Positions 49,125-60,081 of a DNA stretch of 64,000 nucleotides are shown here, piece by piece. The stretch's first letter is position 1. Every line of letters starts with the position of its first letter. The stretch is from Rhodocyclaceae bacterium (GTDB taxonomy: Bacteria > Pseudomonadota > Gammaproteobacteria > Burkholderiales > Rhodocyclaceae): contig JACDZI010000007.1 of NCBI GenBank assembly GCA_013426785.1, positions 1-64,000 of the forward strand, in the 5' to 3' direction. The notes beneath the pieces are model-generated. The model was not told the DNA's origin and searched no databases. It was given only the letters and a program-made list of their open reading frames with translations. Position numbers and translations under genes: made by a program.

Positions 49125-50380
49125 TGGAAACCCATCTCGCCGACTTTGTCCGTAACACCAGGGATGGCCGCGAAGCCGAGGAAATCTTGCGCAAGTGCGT
49201 GCATTGCGGCTTCTGCACGGCGACCTGCCCGACCTATCAGTTGCTCGGTGACGAACTCGACGGGCCGCGCGGGCGCATCTACCTGATCAAGCAGGTGCTG
49301 GAGGGCGTCAAGCCGACGGCCAGGACGCAACTGCACCTTGATCGCTGCCTGGGATGCCGCGCCTGCGAAACGACCTGTCCCTCCGGCGTACACTTTTCCC
49401 GCCTGCTCGACATCGGCCGGGTGCTGGTGGATGAGCGAGTGCCGCGTCATGGCGTCGATGGCCTGATGCGTTCGACCCTGCGCGAAGTACTGCCGCGCCC
49501 GGCACTGTTCGGTGCGGCGATGAAGCTGGGCCAACTGATGCGGCCGCTTCTGCCGACCATCCTCAAGGAAAAAGTCCCCGTGCCGACCATGGTCGGCGCG
49601 GGTGTTCCTGTCGCGCCAACCGGGGCGGAGCGCAGGATGCTGCTGCTGACCGGCTGCGCTCAGCCGTCAATGCGTCCGGATATCAACCTAGCGGCGAAGC
49701 GTGTCCTGGCCCGGCTGGGCATCCATCTTTTCGAAACTTCGCAAGCCGGTTGCTGCGGTGCTGTCAGGCTGCACCTCAACGATGCGGCGGGCGCGCGCGA
49801 GAATGTTCGCCGCAATATCGACGCGTGGTGGCCGCACATCGATGCGGGCGCCGAGGCAATCGTGGCGACCGCCTCCGCCTGCGGTGTTCAGCTCAAGGAC
49901 TACGATCACCTCATGCAGGATGATCGTGCCTATGCCGCCAAGGCGGCCCACATCGCCTCGCTGGCGCGCTACGTCGTCGAGGTGGTGCTGCAGGAAAAGG
50001 AGGCCTTGCTGGCATTGCTCGAAAAGTCGACGCCCGATTTGCCAACTGAGGCACGGCAAAAAATCGCCTTCCAGTCGCCCTGCACCCTCCAGCACGGTCT
50101 CAAGTTGCGCGGCGGGGTGGAGGACATCCTCACAGCGGCGGGTTACGATCTGACTTCGGTGGCCGATGGTCACCTGTGCTGCGGTTCCGCCGGTACCTAC
50201 GCGGTGCTGCAGCCGGAACTCTCCATGAAATTGCGCCAAAACAAGCTTGATGCTCTCCTGGCGGGCCGGCCGGCCGGCATCGCCAGCGCCAACATTGGCT
50301 GTATCGTCCATCTTCAGGGCGGCACGAGCCTGCCGGTGAAACACTGGATAGAATGGCTCGACGAAAGATTGGCAGTCTAG
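49124..50380 (+). CDS. glcF: Glycolate oxidase iron-sulfur subunit GlcF
   Basis: CVHCGFCTATCPTYQLLGDELDGPRGRIYL, CLGCRACETTCPSGV, CCG-domain motifs. Confidence 0.96.
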   Translation: METHLADFVRNTRDGREAEEILRKCVHCGFCTATCPTYQLLGDELDGPRGRIYLIKQVLEGVKPTARTQLHLDRCLGCRACETTCPSGVHFSRLLDIGRVLVDERVPRHGVDGLMRSTLREVLPRPALFGAAMKLGQLMRPLLPTILKEKVPVPTMVGAGVPVAPTGAERRMLLLTGCAQPSMRPDINLAAKRVLARLGIHLFETSQAGCCGAVRLHLNDAAGARENVRRNIDAWWPHIDAGAEAIVATASACGVQLKDYDHLMQDDRAYAAKAAHIASLARYVVEVVLQEKEALLALLEKSTPDLPTEARQKIAFQSPCTLQHGLKLRGGVEDILTAAGYDLTSVADGHLCCGSAGTYAVLQPELSMKLRQNKLDALLAGRPAGIASANIGCIVHLQGGTSLPVKHWIEWLDERLAV

Positions 50381-50389
50381 GGGCCGGAA

Positions 50390-51244
50390 ATGCTCATCGA
50401 TGAACAGCAGGCGCTCGAGAATCTCATCAAGCACGGGGTGAAAATTCCGCCCCAGCCGCGCGTCCTGCTCGAAATGCAGAATCTCCTGCGGTCGGATGAT
50501 TACGAGATGCGCGCGGTGGCCAAGATCATCAGCCAGGATCCCGGCATCGTCGCCCTGCTGTTCCGCCTGGCCCGTTCGCCGGCTTTTTCCCGAGGTCGCA
50601 AGCTCGGTTCGATCGAGCAGATTCTGATGGTCGTCGGCATCAAGCAGGTGTTCAACCTGGTGCAGGCGGCCTCGCTGGCTATGACCATCAACGACAGCAC
50701 GCGGCGCGCCTTAGATATTTTCTGGGGCCGCGCGCACGAGATCGCCAAGATGGCGGCGATCATCGCGGAGGATCGCGTCTCGGTCTGCAATGTGTTTCCC
50801 GATCAGGCCTATCTGGCCGGCATCTTCCATGAATGCGGCGTACCGGTGCTGATGCTGCGCTTCCCGAAATACTGCGAGACGCTGCGCCTCGAGGATGCCA
50901 CCTGCTGGCCCAATCTGGCCGAGGAGGATGTGAAGTTCGATGTGGACCACTGCTCGGTCGGCTATCTGGTGGCCCGTCACTGGGGGCTGCCCGATTTCGT
51001 CTGCGACGCGATCCGCTTCCACCACGAGCTGCCCGAGGAAAGAACTGTTGGCGCGGCCGTTACCCTGGTGGCGATCATCCAGATGGCCAGCCATTTCTAC
51101 CATCGCTTGCACCACGTCGAGGACACGCTCTGGTACAAGATCGGGCCGCGCGTTCTCTCGGAAGTCGGCTTTGGCGCCGACGACGAGTCGGACTACTACG
51201 AGCAGATCACCAATCGTTTTCTTGACCGCGAAGACGCCGACTAG
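50390..51244 (+). CDS. HDOD domain protein
   Basis: IPPQPRVLLEMQNLL...ISQDPGIVALLFRLARSPAFS...IEQILMVVGIKQVFNLV. Confidence 0.9.
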   Translation: MLIDEQQALENLIKHGVKIPPQPRVLLEMQNLLRSDDYEMRAVAKIISQDPGIVALLFRLARSPAFSRGRKLGSIEQILMVVGIKQVFNLVQAASLAMTINDSTRRALDIFWGRAHEIAKMAAIIAEDRVSVCNVFPDQAYLAGIFHECGVPVLMLRFPKYCETLRLEDATCWPNLAEEDVKFDVDHCSVGYLVARHWGLPDFVCDAIRFHHELPEERTVGAAVTLVAIIQMASHFYHRLHHVEDTLWYKIGPRVLSEVGFGADDESDYYEQITNRFLDREDAD

Positions 51245-51274
51245 GGACGGCGGGCCCTGACCGTATAATCCGGC

Positions 51275-51997
51275 ATGGCCTTTACCATCGAAACCTGTAC
51301 CGCGCAGTACATCGGTGATCGCTCCGAGCAGCAGGATCGTGTCGGACTGTTCGCGCATCCGACCCACAAGGGCACGCTACTGGCTGTGCTGGCCGACGGC
51401 ATGGGCGGACATACTGGCGGCGCAATGGCGGCAGAGCAGGTGATCCAGTCGGCGAAAAATAACTTTGAATCCCGTGCCTTGAATGCGGAAGGCATTCAGG
51501 CGACGCTGGCAGCCAGCATCAATGATACCCACGATGGCATCAAACTGACAGCCATGTCCGGCGAGGCCGACCCGCACAGTACGGTCTGCCTGCTGATTCT
51601 GCAGCCGGGCCGCGCCAATTGGGCGCATTGCGGCGATTCACGTATCTACCACTATCGCGACGGTGCTCGCGTATCACGTACCTATGACCACTCGCACGTG
51701 TTGAACCTGATGAAAATGGGTTATCTCACCGAGGCGCAAGCCGAAACCCATCCGCAGAAAAACTTGCTCATTTCCTGCCTCGGAGACAACGATCCGCCCA
51801 AGATCTATTTCAGCGATGAGGAACTGGGGCGGGTGCTCGATGAGTTTCCCGTTCGCCAGGCCACCGAAATCCTCATCAATTCGGCGTGCGATCGCGCCAA
51901 GGGGTACGGCGAGAATTGTTCGCTGGCGATCGTGCGTCTCAAAGAAATTGAGGAAGACAAGAATGTACCGTTGTCGAAGAAGCCCGCAACCAAATAA
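51275..51997 (+). CDS. PP2C-family serine/threonine phosphatase
   Basis: GDRSEQQDRVGLF, LADGMGGHTGGAMAAE, AHCGDSRIYHYRDG. Confidence 0.92.
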   Translation: MAFTIETCTAQYIGDRSEQQDRVGLFAHPTHKGTLLAVLADGMGGHTGGAMAAEQVIQSAKNNFESRALNAEGIQATLAASINDTHDGIKLTAMSGEADPHSTVCLLILQPGRANWAHCGDSRIYHYRDGARVSRTYDHSHVLNLMKMGYLTEAQAETHPQKNLLISCLGDNDPPKIYFSDEELGRVLDEFPVRQATEILINSACDRAKGYGENCSLAIVRLKEIEEDKNVPLSKKPATK

Positions 51998-52012
51998 GGA
52001 AGGATAAGTCAC

Positions 52013-53605
52013 ATGCCACAGACGATCGGAGTATTGCGGGAGGGTTATGAGGGGGAGAAGCGGGTTGCGACAGTGCCGGAGGTAGTGGAGAAGCTGGTGA
52101 AGCTGGGTTTTGCGGTGATTGTTGAAAGCGGTGCCGGTGATGCCGCCAATTTCAGTGATGACACTTATTTTGCTGCCGGGGCGCGGATCGCGGCGGACGC
52201 GGCAACGCTCTGGTCGGCTGCGGACATTGTCTTCAAGGTCCGGGCTCCCAGCCTGGCCGAAGTCGGGCTGATGCATGCCGGCCAGACCCTGATCGGTTTT
52301 ATCTGGCCGGCGCAGAACCCCGAACTGATGCAGGCGCTGGCGGCGAGGAAAGTCACGGTACTGGCCATCGACTCCCTGCCGCGCATGCTGAGTCGGGCGC
52401 AGAAGATGGATGCCCTGACCTCCCAGGCGGGGGTCTCCGGCTACCGGGCCGTGATCGAGGCGGCCAACGCCTTTGGCCGCTTCTTCAACGGCCAGATCAC
52501 TGCGGCCGGCAAAGTCCCGCCCGCCAAAGTCTTCATCGCCGGCGCCGGCGTGGCCGGCCTCGCCGCCATCGGCACTGCGGCCGGCCTGGGCGCAATCGTC
52601 CGTGCCAACGATACCCGGGCCGAAGTCGCCGACCAGGTCAAATCCTTGGGCGGCGAATTTGTCAAGGTCGACTACGAAGAAGAAGGCTCCGGTGGTGGCG
52701 GCTACGCCAAAGTGATGTCCGAAGGCTTCCAGCAGGCGCAGCGGGCCATGTACGCCCAGCAGGCGCGCGAAGTCGACATCATCATCACCACCGCCCTGAT
52801 TCCCGGCAAGCCTGCTCCCAAGCTGATTACCGCCGAGATGGTGCAGACCATGCGGCCGGGCAGCGTCATCGTCGACATGGCCGCCGAGCAGGGCGGCAAC
52901 TGCGAACTCACCGTCCCCAACGAAGCCGTCGTCCGGTACGGTGTGACCCTCGTCGGCTACACCGATCTGCCCAGTCGTCTCGCCAAACAGGCCAGTACCC
53001 TCTACGCCACCAACCTGTTCCGCCTTACCGAGGAACTGTGCAAGACCAAGGATGGCGTGATCGACGTCAATATGGACGACGACGCCATCCGTGGCCTCAC
53101 CGTCATCAAGGACGGCACCATCACCTGGCCGGCTCCGCCCCCTAAACTCCCCGCCGCGTCGCCCCCCAAACCTGCGGCGGCCGCGCCCACCGAGAAGAAG
53201 GGTAGCCACGGCCACGGAACTGGTGGCGCGCCGATGGCCGGCAGCACGCTGGCCAAGGTCTTCGGATCTGCTGCCCTGCTGTTCTGGCTGGTCGGTGCCT
53301 TCGCTCCGCCCGCCTTCCTCAGTCACTTCACCGTCTTCGTGCTGGCGTGCTTTGTCGGCTACATGGTGGTGTGGAACGTCACCCCGGCGCTGCATACGCC
53401 GCTGATGAGCGTCACCAATGCCATCTCCAGCATCATCGCCATCGGCGCGCTGGTGCAGATCGCCCCACCGCTGGCCGGCACCGGCATCGCCCGCCCGGAT
53501 GGTTGGATCCTCGGCCTGGCCGTGTTCGCCCTGGTGCTGACCGCGGTCAACATGTTCGGCGGCTTCGCCGTCACCCGCCGCATGCTGGCGATGTTCCGCA
53601 AATAA
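52013..53605 (+). CDS. pntA: NAD(P) transhydrogenase subunit alpha (fused type)
   Basis: 530 aa: N-terminal AlaDH/PNT domain plus C-terminal TM region ([14 protein letters not shown]). Confidence 0.95.
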   Translation: MPQTIGVLREGYEGEKRVATVPEVVEKLVKLGFAVIVESGAGDAANFSDDTYFAAGARIAADAATLWSAADIVFKVRAPSLAEVGLMHAGQTLIGFIWPAQNPELMQALAARKVTVLAIDSLPRMLSRAQKMDALTSQAGVSGYRAVIEAANAFGRFFNGQITAAGKVPPAKVFIAGAGVAGLAAIGTAAGLGAIVRANDTRAEVADQVKSLGGEFVKVDYEEEGSGGGGYAKVMSEGFQQAQRAMYAQQAREVDIIITTALIPGKPAPKLITAEMVQTMRPGSVIVDMAAEQGGNCELTVPNEAVVRYGVTLVGYTDLPSRLAKQASTLYATNLFRLTEELCKTKDGVIDVNMDDDAIRGLTVIKDGTITWPAPPPKLPAASPPKPAAAAPTEKKGSHGHGTGGAPMAGSTLAKVFGSAALLFWLVGAFAPPAFLSHFTVFVLACFVGYMVVWNVTPALHTPLMSVTNAISSIIAIGALVQIAPPLAGTGIARPDGWILGLAVFALVLTAVNMFGGFAVTRRMLAMFRK

Positions 53606-53617
53606 GGGGAAACGGTC

Positions 53618-55030
53618 ATGTCCGAAAGTCTCGCCACCGTCTCCTACATCGGTGCCACCATCCTGTTCATCCTCAGCCTGGGGGGGCTGTCCAACCCGGA
53701 AACCTCCCGGCGCGGCAACCTCTTCGGCATGGTCGGCATGACCATCGCCGTGCTCGCCACCATCTTCGGGCCGCGCGTCACGCTGGCCGGTGTACCCTGG
53801 ATCGTCGGTGCCATGCTGGTCGGCGGCAGTGTCGGCCTGATCGCTGCCAAAAAAGTGCAGATGACGCAGATGCCGGAATTGGTCGCCCTGATGCACAGCC
53901 TGGTCGGCCTGGCCGCCTGCCTGGTCGGCTTTGCCAGCTACATCGACACCTCCATCGTGTTCGCCGGTGCCGAGAAGGCCATCCACGAGCTGGAGATCTA
54001 CGTCGGCATCTACATCGGCGCCGTCACCTTCTCCGGCTCGCTGATCGCCTTCGGCAAACTCTCCGGCAAGATCGGCGGCAAACCCATGCTGCTGCCCGGT
54101 CGTCATGTTATCAACGGTATCGCTGCGCTGGCGGTGATCTTCTTCGGCTATTACCTGCTCCAGGCCCATAGCCCCCAGGAAGGGGCGACGGCGCTGATCG
54201 TGATGACGGTGATTGGCCTCTTGTTCGGCATCCACATGGTGATGGCGATCGGCGGCGCCGACATGCCGGTGGTGGTGTCGATGCTCAACAGCTACTCGGG
54301 CTGGGCAGCGGCGGCCACCGGCTTCATGCTGTCCAACGATCTTTTGATCGTGGTCGGTGCGCTGGTCGGTTCCTCCGGCGCAATCCTGTCCTACATTATG
54401 TGCCGGGCGATGAACCGCAACTTCATCAGCGTCATCGCTGGCGGGTTTGGCACCGGTGACAGCGCCAAACCGGCTGCCGGCGGCGCGGCAGCCCCGGCGG
54501 GGGAAGTCAATCCGATCACTGCCCAGGAAACCGCCGAACTCCTGAAGGAATCGAAGAAAGTGATCATCGTGCCCGGCTACGGCATGGCGGTGGCCCAGGC
54601 GCAGCATACGGTGTATGAGATCACCCAACTGCTCAGGGGGAAGGGCGTGAATGTGCGCTTCGGCATCCACCCGGTGGCGGGGCGCATGCCCGGCCACATG
54701 AACGTGCTGCTGGCCGAGGCCAAGGTGCCTTACGACATCGTGATGGAGATGGACGAGTTGAACGACGACTTTCCGGATACCGACGTGTCGATCGTCATCG
54801 GTGCCAACGACATCGTCAATCCGGCGGCGGAGGACGACCCGACCAGCCCGATCGCTGGCATGCCGGTGTTGCAGGTATGGAAGGCAAAATCCTCGATCGT
54901 CATGAAGCGCTCGATGGCTTCAGGCTACGCCGGGGTCGACAACCCGCTCTTCTACAAGGACAACAACCGCATGCTCTTCGGCGATGCCAAAAAAATGCTC
55001 GACGAAGTGCTTACGGCACTGAAAACCTGA
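53618..55030 (+). CDS. pntB: NAD(P) transhydrogenase subunit beta
   Basis: [56 protein letters not shown]. Confidence 0.97.
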   Translation: MSESLATVSYIGATILFILSLGGLSNPETSRRGNLFGMVGMTIAVLATIFGPRVTLAGVPWIVGAMLVGGSVGLIAAKKVQMTQMPELVALMHSLVGLAACLVGFASYIDTSIVFAGAEKAIHELEIYVGIYIGAVTFSGSLIAFGKLSGKIGGKPMLLPGRHVINGIAALAVIFFGYYLLQAHSPQEGATALIVMTVIGLLFGIHMVMAIGGADMPVVVSMLNSYSGWAAAATGFMLSNDLLIVVGALVGSSGAILSYIMCRAMNRNFISVIAGGFGTGDSAKPAAGGAAAPAGEVNPITAQETAELLKESKKVIIVPGYGMAVAQAQHTVYEITQLLRGKGVNVRFGIHPVAGRMPGHMNVLLAEAKVPYDIVMEMDELNDDFPDTDVSIVIGANDIVNPAAEDDPTSPIAGMPVLQVWKAKSSIVMKRSMASGYAGVDNPLFYKDNNRMLFGDAKKMLDEVLTALKT

Positions 55031-55034
55031 GTGC

Positions 55035-55304
55035 TCAGTGCTTGCGCCGGGGAGCAGCGTTATTGCTGCTGGTGGGGCCGCGACCTTCGATGTGACGGAA
55101 AGTGATGCGCCCTTTGCTCAGGTCGTAGGGTGAAAGTTCCAGCGACACCTTGTCGCCGGCGAGGATGCGAATGTGATGCTTGCGCATTTTGCCGGCGCTG
55201 TACGCTACCAAGGCGTGGCCGTTTTCGAGGGTGACGCGATAGCGGGAATCGGGCAGGACTTCGTCCACGACGCCATTCATTTCAAGCAGTTCTTCTTTTG
55301 CCAA
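55035..55304 (-). CDS. infA: Translation initiation factor IF-1
   Basis: [53 protein letters not shown]. Confidence 0.96.
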   Translation of the reverse strand: MAKEELLEMNGVVDEVLPDSRYRVTLENGHALVAYSAGKMRKHHIRILAGDKVSLELSPYDLSKGRITFRHIEGRGPTSSNNAAPRRKH

Positions 55305-55333
55305 TGTTTTGCCTCCATAAAGTGGGGGGAATG

Positions 55334-55356
55334 AAAAAGCCCGGCATTGGCCGGGC
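55334..55356 (-). terminator. Rho-independent terminator downstream of the csp gene
   Basis: Perfect stem GCCCGGC-attg-GCCGGGC followed by T5 on the minus strand. Confidence 0.75.
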
Positions 55357-55414
55357 CTTTCGGGCAGGACTCACGGCAAAATCCAATGTTTCGGGCCTTG
55401 CCAGCCTTGAGTTC

Positions 55415-55621
55415 TTAGTCAGCCGAGCGGATGTTGGACGCTTGCTGACCCTTGGGGCCGGTCGTGATGTCGAATTCGACGCGCTGACCTTCCTTCAGAG
55501 TCTTGAACCCTTGCGATTGAATTGCCGAGAAATGGGCGAAAAGATCGTCACCGCCATTTTCCGGGGTAATGAAGCCGAAGCCTTTGGAATCGTTGAACCA
55601 CTTAACAGTACCTGTTGCCAT
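55415..55621 (-). CDS. Cold shock domain protein (CspA family)
   Basis: [50 protein letters not shown]; start internal to the longer listed ORF. Confidence 0.97.
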   Translation of the reverse strand: MATGTVKWFNDSKGFGFITPENGGDDLFAHFSAIQSQGFKTLKEGQRVEFDITTGPKGQQASNIRSAD

Positions 55622-55644
55622 GTCTTGAATATCCTTAATAAACC

Positions 55645-55664
55645 AAAAAAAGGGGACAGCCCCT
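55645..55664 (-). promoter_or_regulatory. Putative hairpin plus U-tract in the csp 5' leader (attenuator-like)
   Basis: Minus strand AGGGG-ctgt-CCCCT followed by a T-run, 24-43 nt upstream of the csp start codon. Confidence 0.4.
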
Positions 55665-55800
55665 AGGGTGGGGCGAACATCAAGACGGCGGAGAGGTGCA
55701 GGGAACAGACCGCTTAAGCGGGTACAGAGCCGAACAACAGCAGCACTACTTGAATATCGCTGGCGCGCACTATGCACTGCTTGGCCCGTCAATGCAAGCT

Positions 55801-57009
55801 TTATATGTAAAGATTCAATGCAGCGCTGGATGCGAGCCATTGGCGCTCGTCCACCTGAGCCAGCGCATCAAGGTCGGCGGGCTTGGCAGCCGAGTCATCC
55901 ACCCACTCCCTTAACTGTGGGCCGCCGTTGATCAGGTCGATAGCCCGCCGGTCATGCTCGTATTCGTAGGGGAAGTTGCGCCACAGGGGGTAGTCCGGCA
56001 GCAGGCGGCGCAGCGCCTTGAAGGCGAGCGCCATCAGTCGCCAGGGCTTGAAGGCGGCGTGGTCGTAGTGGGCCGGATCATCAACATGGATTTGCAGGCC
56101 CTGGCACAGCTTGCCGGCATGCTTGTGGAAAGTCGGCTCGAACCAGCAGGGACGCAATTTGCATCCCTGTAGCCACTGCGGCGCCAGCATTTGCATTTCT
56201 GCAAGGAGTGCCGGGGCGTCGATGTCCGGTGCGCCGAACAGCTCCAACGGCCGGGTGGTACCGCGCCCTTCCGAGAGGGTGGTGCCTTCGAGCATCACCG
56301 TGCCGGCGTAGCAACGCGCCATCGACAGGTTGGGCGCATTCGGGCTCGGATTGATCCAGCTCCGTTCGAGCAGCGGCCAGCCGCAGCCGGGCGCGGCATC
56401 GGGTTTCCAGCCTTCCATGTTGATCACTTGGCAGTCGACATCGAGCTTCAGCGTGGCCACGAACCAGCCGGCCAGTTCGCCCAGCGTCAGGCCGTGGCGC
56501 ATCGGCAGCGGGCCGGCGCCAACGAAGCTTTCCCAACCCTCACGCAACGTCAGACCTTCGACGGGCCGCCCAGCCGGGTTGGGCCGGTCAAGAATCCAGA
56601 CCGCCTTGCCGTGCTGCGCAGCGGCTTCAAGCACATAGCGCAGCGTGGTGATAAAGGTGTAGATGCGGCAGCCAAGATCCTGCAGATCCACCAGCAGCAC
56701 GTCGAAGCTGTCCATCATTGCGGCGGTGGGTCGTCTGACAGCGCCATAGAGGCTGAAGATCGGGGTGCCCAGGACCGGATCCACGAAATCGGGCGACTCC
56801 ATCATGTTGTCCTGCTTGTCGCCACGCAGGCCGTGCTGCGGGCCGAAAGCAGCAGTCAGAAGAATCTCCGGCATGGCAGCCAGCGTATCAAGGCTGTGGG
56901 TCAGGTCACGCGTGGTCGAGGCGGGATGGGCGAGCAGGGCGATACGTTTGCCGATGAGTGGCCGACGCAATGCAGACTCGGACAACAAACGGTCGATGCC
57001 GAATTTCAT
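55801..57009 (-). CDS. DUF1343 protein (NamZ exo-beta-N-acetylmuramidase-like)
   Basis: [65 protein letters not shown]. Confidence 0.9.
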   Translation of the reverse strand: MKFGIDRLLSESALRRPLIGKRIALLAHPASTTRDLTHSLDTLAAMPEILLTAAFGPQHGLRGDKQDNMMESPDFVDPVLGTPIFSLYGAVRRPTAAMMDSFDVLLVDLQDLGCRIYTFITTLRYVLEAAAQHGKAVWILDRPNPAGRPVEGLTLREGWESFVGAGPLPMRHGLTLGELAGWFVATLKLDVDCQVINMEGWKPDAAPGCGWPLLERSWINPSPNAPNLSMARCYAGTVMLEGTTLSEGRGTTRPLELFGAPDIDAPALLAEMQMLAPQWLQGCKLRPCWFEPTFHKHAGKLCQGLQIHVDDPAHYDHAAFKPWRLMALAFKALRRLLPDYPLWRNFPYEYEHDRRAIDLINGGPQLREWVDDSAAKPADLDALAQVDERQWLASSAALNLYI

Positions 57010-57578
57010 GGCCAGTGGGAGGGGCGGAAGCCGGGAAGACCGAGGCTCAGGACGAAACCGGCGTGATGATGGAAATCGGGCTGGCCGGGCGGGTGGGCCA
57101 GTGCCCAGTAGCCGTGATCGCCGCCATGCGCTTCAAGGATAACCGCTAAAGCAATCCGTAGCGTGTCCCCCTTCGGTAACTCAGCCTTGGGCAACGTGAC
57201 GGTCTGGGTCAGTTGGTCTTCGCCACGTTCGCAACAGAGAGTGGGTGCAGGAAAAGCGTGTGAAGAGGTTGACGGCAGACGGGTGTCGCAGAAATCGTAG
57301 ACCGCCCACTGGCCCGAGGGCGAAAAATTGAACTCCCGATAGCCGGCCGTGCCGACCGGGCCGAGGAAGACCTCGCAACATGTGGTGCGCCAGAGTGCAT
57401 CGGCCGGGGCCGGCGCGTGGGGCGTCGGTACGAGCAGGTCGAGGTTCAGCCCGTGGATGGCATAGACGATGGTGAGTCCGTCGTGCCCCTTGTCCGTCAG
57501 CGTGACATCAACCTGCTGGTGGAAGCGGACAGGGTTGCCCGCATGGCCGGCCAGCTTGACATGGACCGAATGCGCCAT
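57006..57578 (-). CDS. DOMON-like domain protein
   Basis: LWRTTCCEVFLGPVGTAGYREFNFSPSGQWAVYDF; HHHAGFVLSL end. Confidence 0.75.
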   Translation of the reverse strand: MAHSVHVKLAGHAGNPVRFHQQVDVTLTDKGHDGLTIVYAIHGLNLDLLVPTPHAPAPADALWRTTCCEVFLGPVGTAGYREFNFSPSGQWAVYDFCDTRLPSTSSHAFPAPTLCCERGEDQLTQTVTLPKAELPKGDTLRIALAVILEAHGGDHGYWALAHPPGQPDFHHHAGFVLSLGLPGFRPSHWP

Positions 57579-57585
57579 CGGCGAA

Positions 57586-58428
57586 TCAGGCGGCAAGCAC
57601 CGTCTGGGATTGCTCGCCGAGTCCTTCGACGCCGAGGTGCACGACATCGCCGGCCTTGAGGAACTGCGGCGGCTTCATGCCGAGGCCGACGCCGGGCGGC
57701 GTGCCGGTGCAGATCACATCGCCGGGGTTGAGCGTCATGAACTGGGAGATGTAGCTGATCAGGTGGGCGCAGGGGAAGATCATCTGGTCGGTATTGCTAT
57801 CCTGGCACCGCTCGCCATTGACTTCGAGCCAGACGCGCAGTTTCTGGGGGTCCTCGATTTCATCGGGCGTCACCAGCCAGGGGCCGATCGGCGCGAAGGT
57901 ATCGCAGCCCTTGCCCTTGTCCCAACTGCCGCCGCGGTTCTTCTGGAAATCGCGTTCGGAGACGTCGTGGAAGGTGACATAACCGGCCAGATGGGACAGG
58001 GCCTTGTCCTCGCTGACGTAGCGGGCCTCCTTGCCAATCACCAGGCCCAGTTCGGCTTCCCAGTCGGTTTTGACCGAGGTGTGCGGCAGGCGGATCGGGT
58101 CACAGGGGCCGTTGATCGCGGTGGTCGCCTTCATGAACAGTACCGGCTCGGTGGGAATCGCGGAGCCGGTTTCCAGCGCATGGTCGCGGTAGTTGAGGCC
58201 GACGCCGATGATCTTGCTGATGCCGGTGAAAGGTACGCCGAGGCGTGGCCTGCCCATGACGAGCGGGAGTCTAGCCGGATCGATTTTCTTCAGGCGTTTC
58301 TGCCCGGCCGGGGAAAGCTGTGGCCAGCCGATATCGCTGCAATGGGCCGACAGGTCGCGCAGCTTTCCTTGCGTATCGATCAGGCCGGGTTTTTCGCGCC
58401 CCTTGGCGCCGTAGCGGACGAGTTTCAT
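57586..58428 (-). CDS. Fumarylacetoacetate hydrolase family protein
   Basis: KIIGVGLNYRDHALETG, DWEAELGLVIGKEARYVS, GDVICTGTPPGVGLGMKPPQFLKAGD. Confidence 0.95.
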   Translation of the reverse strand: MKLVRYGAKGREKPGLIDTQGKLRDLSAHCSDIGWPQLSPAGQKRLKKIDPARLPLVMGRPRLGVPFTGISKIIGVGLNYRDHALETGSAIPTEPVLFMKATTAINGPCDPIRLPHTSVKTDWEAELGLVIGKEARYVSEDKALSHLAGYVTFHDVSERDFQKNRGGSWDKGKGCDTFAPIGPWLVTPDEIEDPQKLRVWLEVNGERCQDSNTDQMIFPCAHLISYISQFMTLNPGDVICTGTPPGVGLGMKPPQFLKAGDVVHLGVEGLGEQSQTVLAA

Positions 58429-58441
58429 CTTGCGGGTTTCC

Positions 58442-59908
58442 TTATTTCTTGCCGAGGCCGCCAAGCAGGGCAGCAACCGGACGCAGCGGACGCCGTGGTG
58501 CTGGCGCCGACTTTTCTGAGGATTGATCGCCTACCACCTCTGCCTTGGATTCGTAGGGTTTTGAGAAGTCAAAACCGTCGGCGGCGATCTTCGATTGCTT
58601 CGGCAGCCGGGGCAGGTGCGCGATAGGTGCCGGCAGACGGTCCAGCGGGGCTTTCGGGCCGTGGCCGACGCGGGGTTCGTGCTTGTGGCCGTGGCCTCTG
58701 CTACCCCTGTCGCTGCGCTCACTGCGGCCTTCCTGATCCGGGCGCTCGTTGAGGCCGGCGCTCGAACCGGGCTCGAAACCCGGCACGATCACCTGTTCGA
58801 TCTTGAACTTGGTCAGCCGTTCGATTTCGGCCAGCCGTGGTCTCTCCTCGGGCGCCACCAGCGAGGTGGCCTCGCCGTGCTTGCCGGCACGGCCGGTGCG
58901 GCCGATGCGATGCACATAGTCCTCGGCGACGCGCGGCAGTTCGTAGTTGATGACGTGCGGCAGATCGTCGATGTCCAGACCTCGGGCCGCGACATCAGTG
59001 GCGACCAGCACCCGCGCCGTGCCGGCCTTGAAGGCTTCCAGCGCCTTGGTGCGCTCCTGCTGGGTCTTGTCGCCGTGGATCGCGGTGGCATTGACGCCCT
59101 GTTTTTCGAGCCAGACCGCCAGGCGGCTGGTGCCGAATTTGGTGGCGACGAAGATCAGCACCTGGGTCATGCTCGGGTCGCGCAGCAGTTCGAGCAGCAG
59201 GTAGCGCTTGCGGTCGGCGGCGACCGGATGGACGCGGTGAGTGATGGTTTCGGACACCATGTTGCGGCGGGCGACTTCGATCAGTTGCGGTGCCTTCAGC
59301 ATCGCGTCGGCCAGCCGCTTGATCTCGTCCGAGAAGGTGGCGGAAAACAGCAGGCTCTGACGCGTCGTCGGCAACAGCTTGAGGATGCGCTTGATGTCCG
59401 GGATGAAGCCCATGTCCAGCATGCGGTCGGCTTCGTCGAGCACGAGGAATTCCACCGCGCCGAAGTTGACGGTTTTCTGCTCGACGTGGTCGAGCAGACG
59501 GCCCGGCGTGGCGACGACGATCTCGCGACCTTCCTTCAGTTCGGCGATCTGCGAGCGCATGTCCACGCCGCCATAGATACAGACCGAACGCAGGTCGACG
59601 TATTTGCTGTAGATCTTGACCGATTCGTGCACCTGCATCGCCAGTTCGCGCGTCGGCGTGAGGATCAGCGCCCGCACCGGATGGCGCGCGGGTGAGGGCG
59701 AACTGCTGGCATGGCGGGCGAGCCGGTGCAGTAGCGGCAGGGTGAAGCCCGCCGTCTTGCCGGTGCCGGTCTGCGCACCGCCCATGACGTCGTTGCCGGC
59801 CAGGATGATCGGGATCGCCTGTGCCTGGATCGGCGTGGGTTCGGTATAGCCGACTTCCAGCACGGCCTTGAGGATTTCGGGCGCCAGCCCGAGGTCAGTG
59901 AATTTCAC
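58442..59908 (-). CDS. rhlE: DEAD-box RNA helicase (RhlE family)
   Basis: GGAQTGTGKTAGFTLPLLHRL, LVLDEADRMLDMGF, ATDVAARGLDIDDLPHVINYELP, HRIGRTGRAG; GTG start assumed. Confidence 0.94.
   Translation of the reverse strand: MKFTDLGLAPEILKAVLEVGYTEPTPIQAQAIPIILAGNDVMGGAQTGTGKTAGFTLPLLHRLARHASSSPSPARHPVRALILTPTRELAMQVHESVKIYSKYVDLRSVCIYGGVDMRSQIAELKEGREIVVATPGRLLDHVEQKTVNFGAVEFLVLDEADRMLDMGFIPDIKRILKLLPTTRQSLLFSATFSDEIKRLADAMLKAPQLIEVARRNMVSETITHRVHPVAADRKRYLLLELLRDPSMTQVLIFVATKFGTSRLAVWLEKQGVNATAIHGDKTQQERTKALEAFKAGTARVLVATDVAARGLDIDDLPHVINYELPRVAEDYVHRIGRTGRAGKHGEATSLVAPEERPRLAEIERLTKFKIEQVIVPGFEPGSSAGLNERPDQEGRSERSDRGSRGHGHKHEPRVGHGPKAPLDRLPAPIAHLPRLPKQSKIAADGFDFSKPYESKAEVVGDQSSEKSAPAPRRPLRPVAALLGGLGKK
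58492..58515 (-). repeat. Degenerate 24-bp element copy (3' end of rhlE)
   Basis: Reverse complement AAAAGTCGGCGCCAGCACCACGGC, 4 mismatches. Confidence 0.6.
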
Positions 59909-60081
59909 GCAGCGACTCCGGTTGCGTTGCGCACCCATTGCCCGCAAGGGCGGTGCCGGCTCAGGCGGGGCAACTTATGCTTGGGGATGGCCCGATGTAG
60001 CCGGACCGCATCCAACCGGCAGGATGCGCAGCGATTCTACGGTAAATCAGTGGGAAATGATCCTGCCGTCAGTCGGCGCGC

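Noticed and set aside
50021-50045. GAAAAGTCGACGCCCGATTT in glcF resembling the 24-bp element
   Set aside because: Only the first ~10 nt match; remainder diverges, within expected chance similarity.
51161-51181. GTCGGCtttggcGCCGAC inverted repeat inside the HDOD gene
   Set aside because: Short, coding, and GC-rich; expected by chance.
51674-54697. 1007-aa minus-strand ORF rich in H/D/G/R opposite PP2C-pntA-pntB
   Set aside because: Antisense shadow of clear pntAB genes; composition typical of spurious GC-rich ORFs.
56129-56156. GAAAGTCGGCTCGAACCAGCAGGGACGC in DUF1343 gene
   Set aside because: Requires a gap and encodes what appears to be a family-typical segment ([12 protein letters not shown]), so chance similarity is likely.
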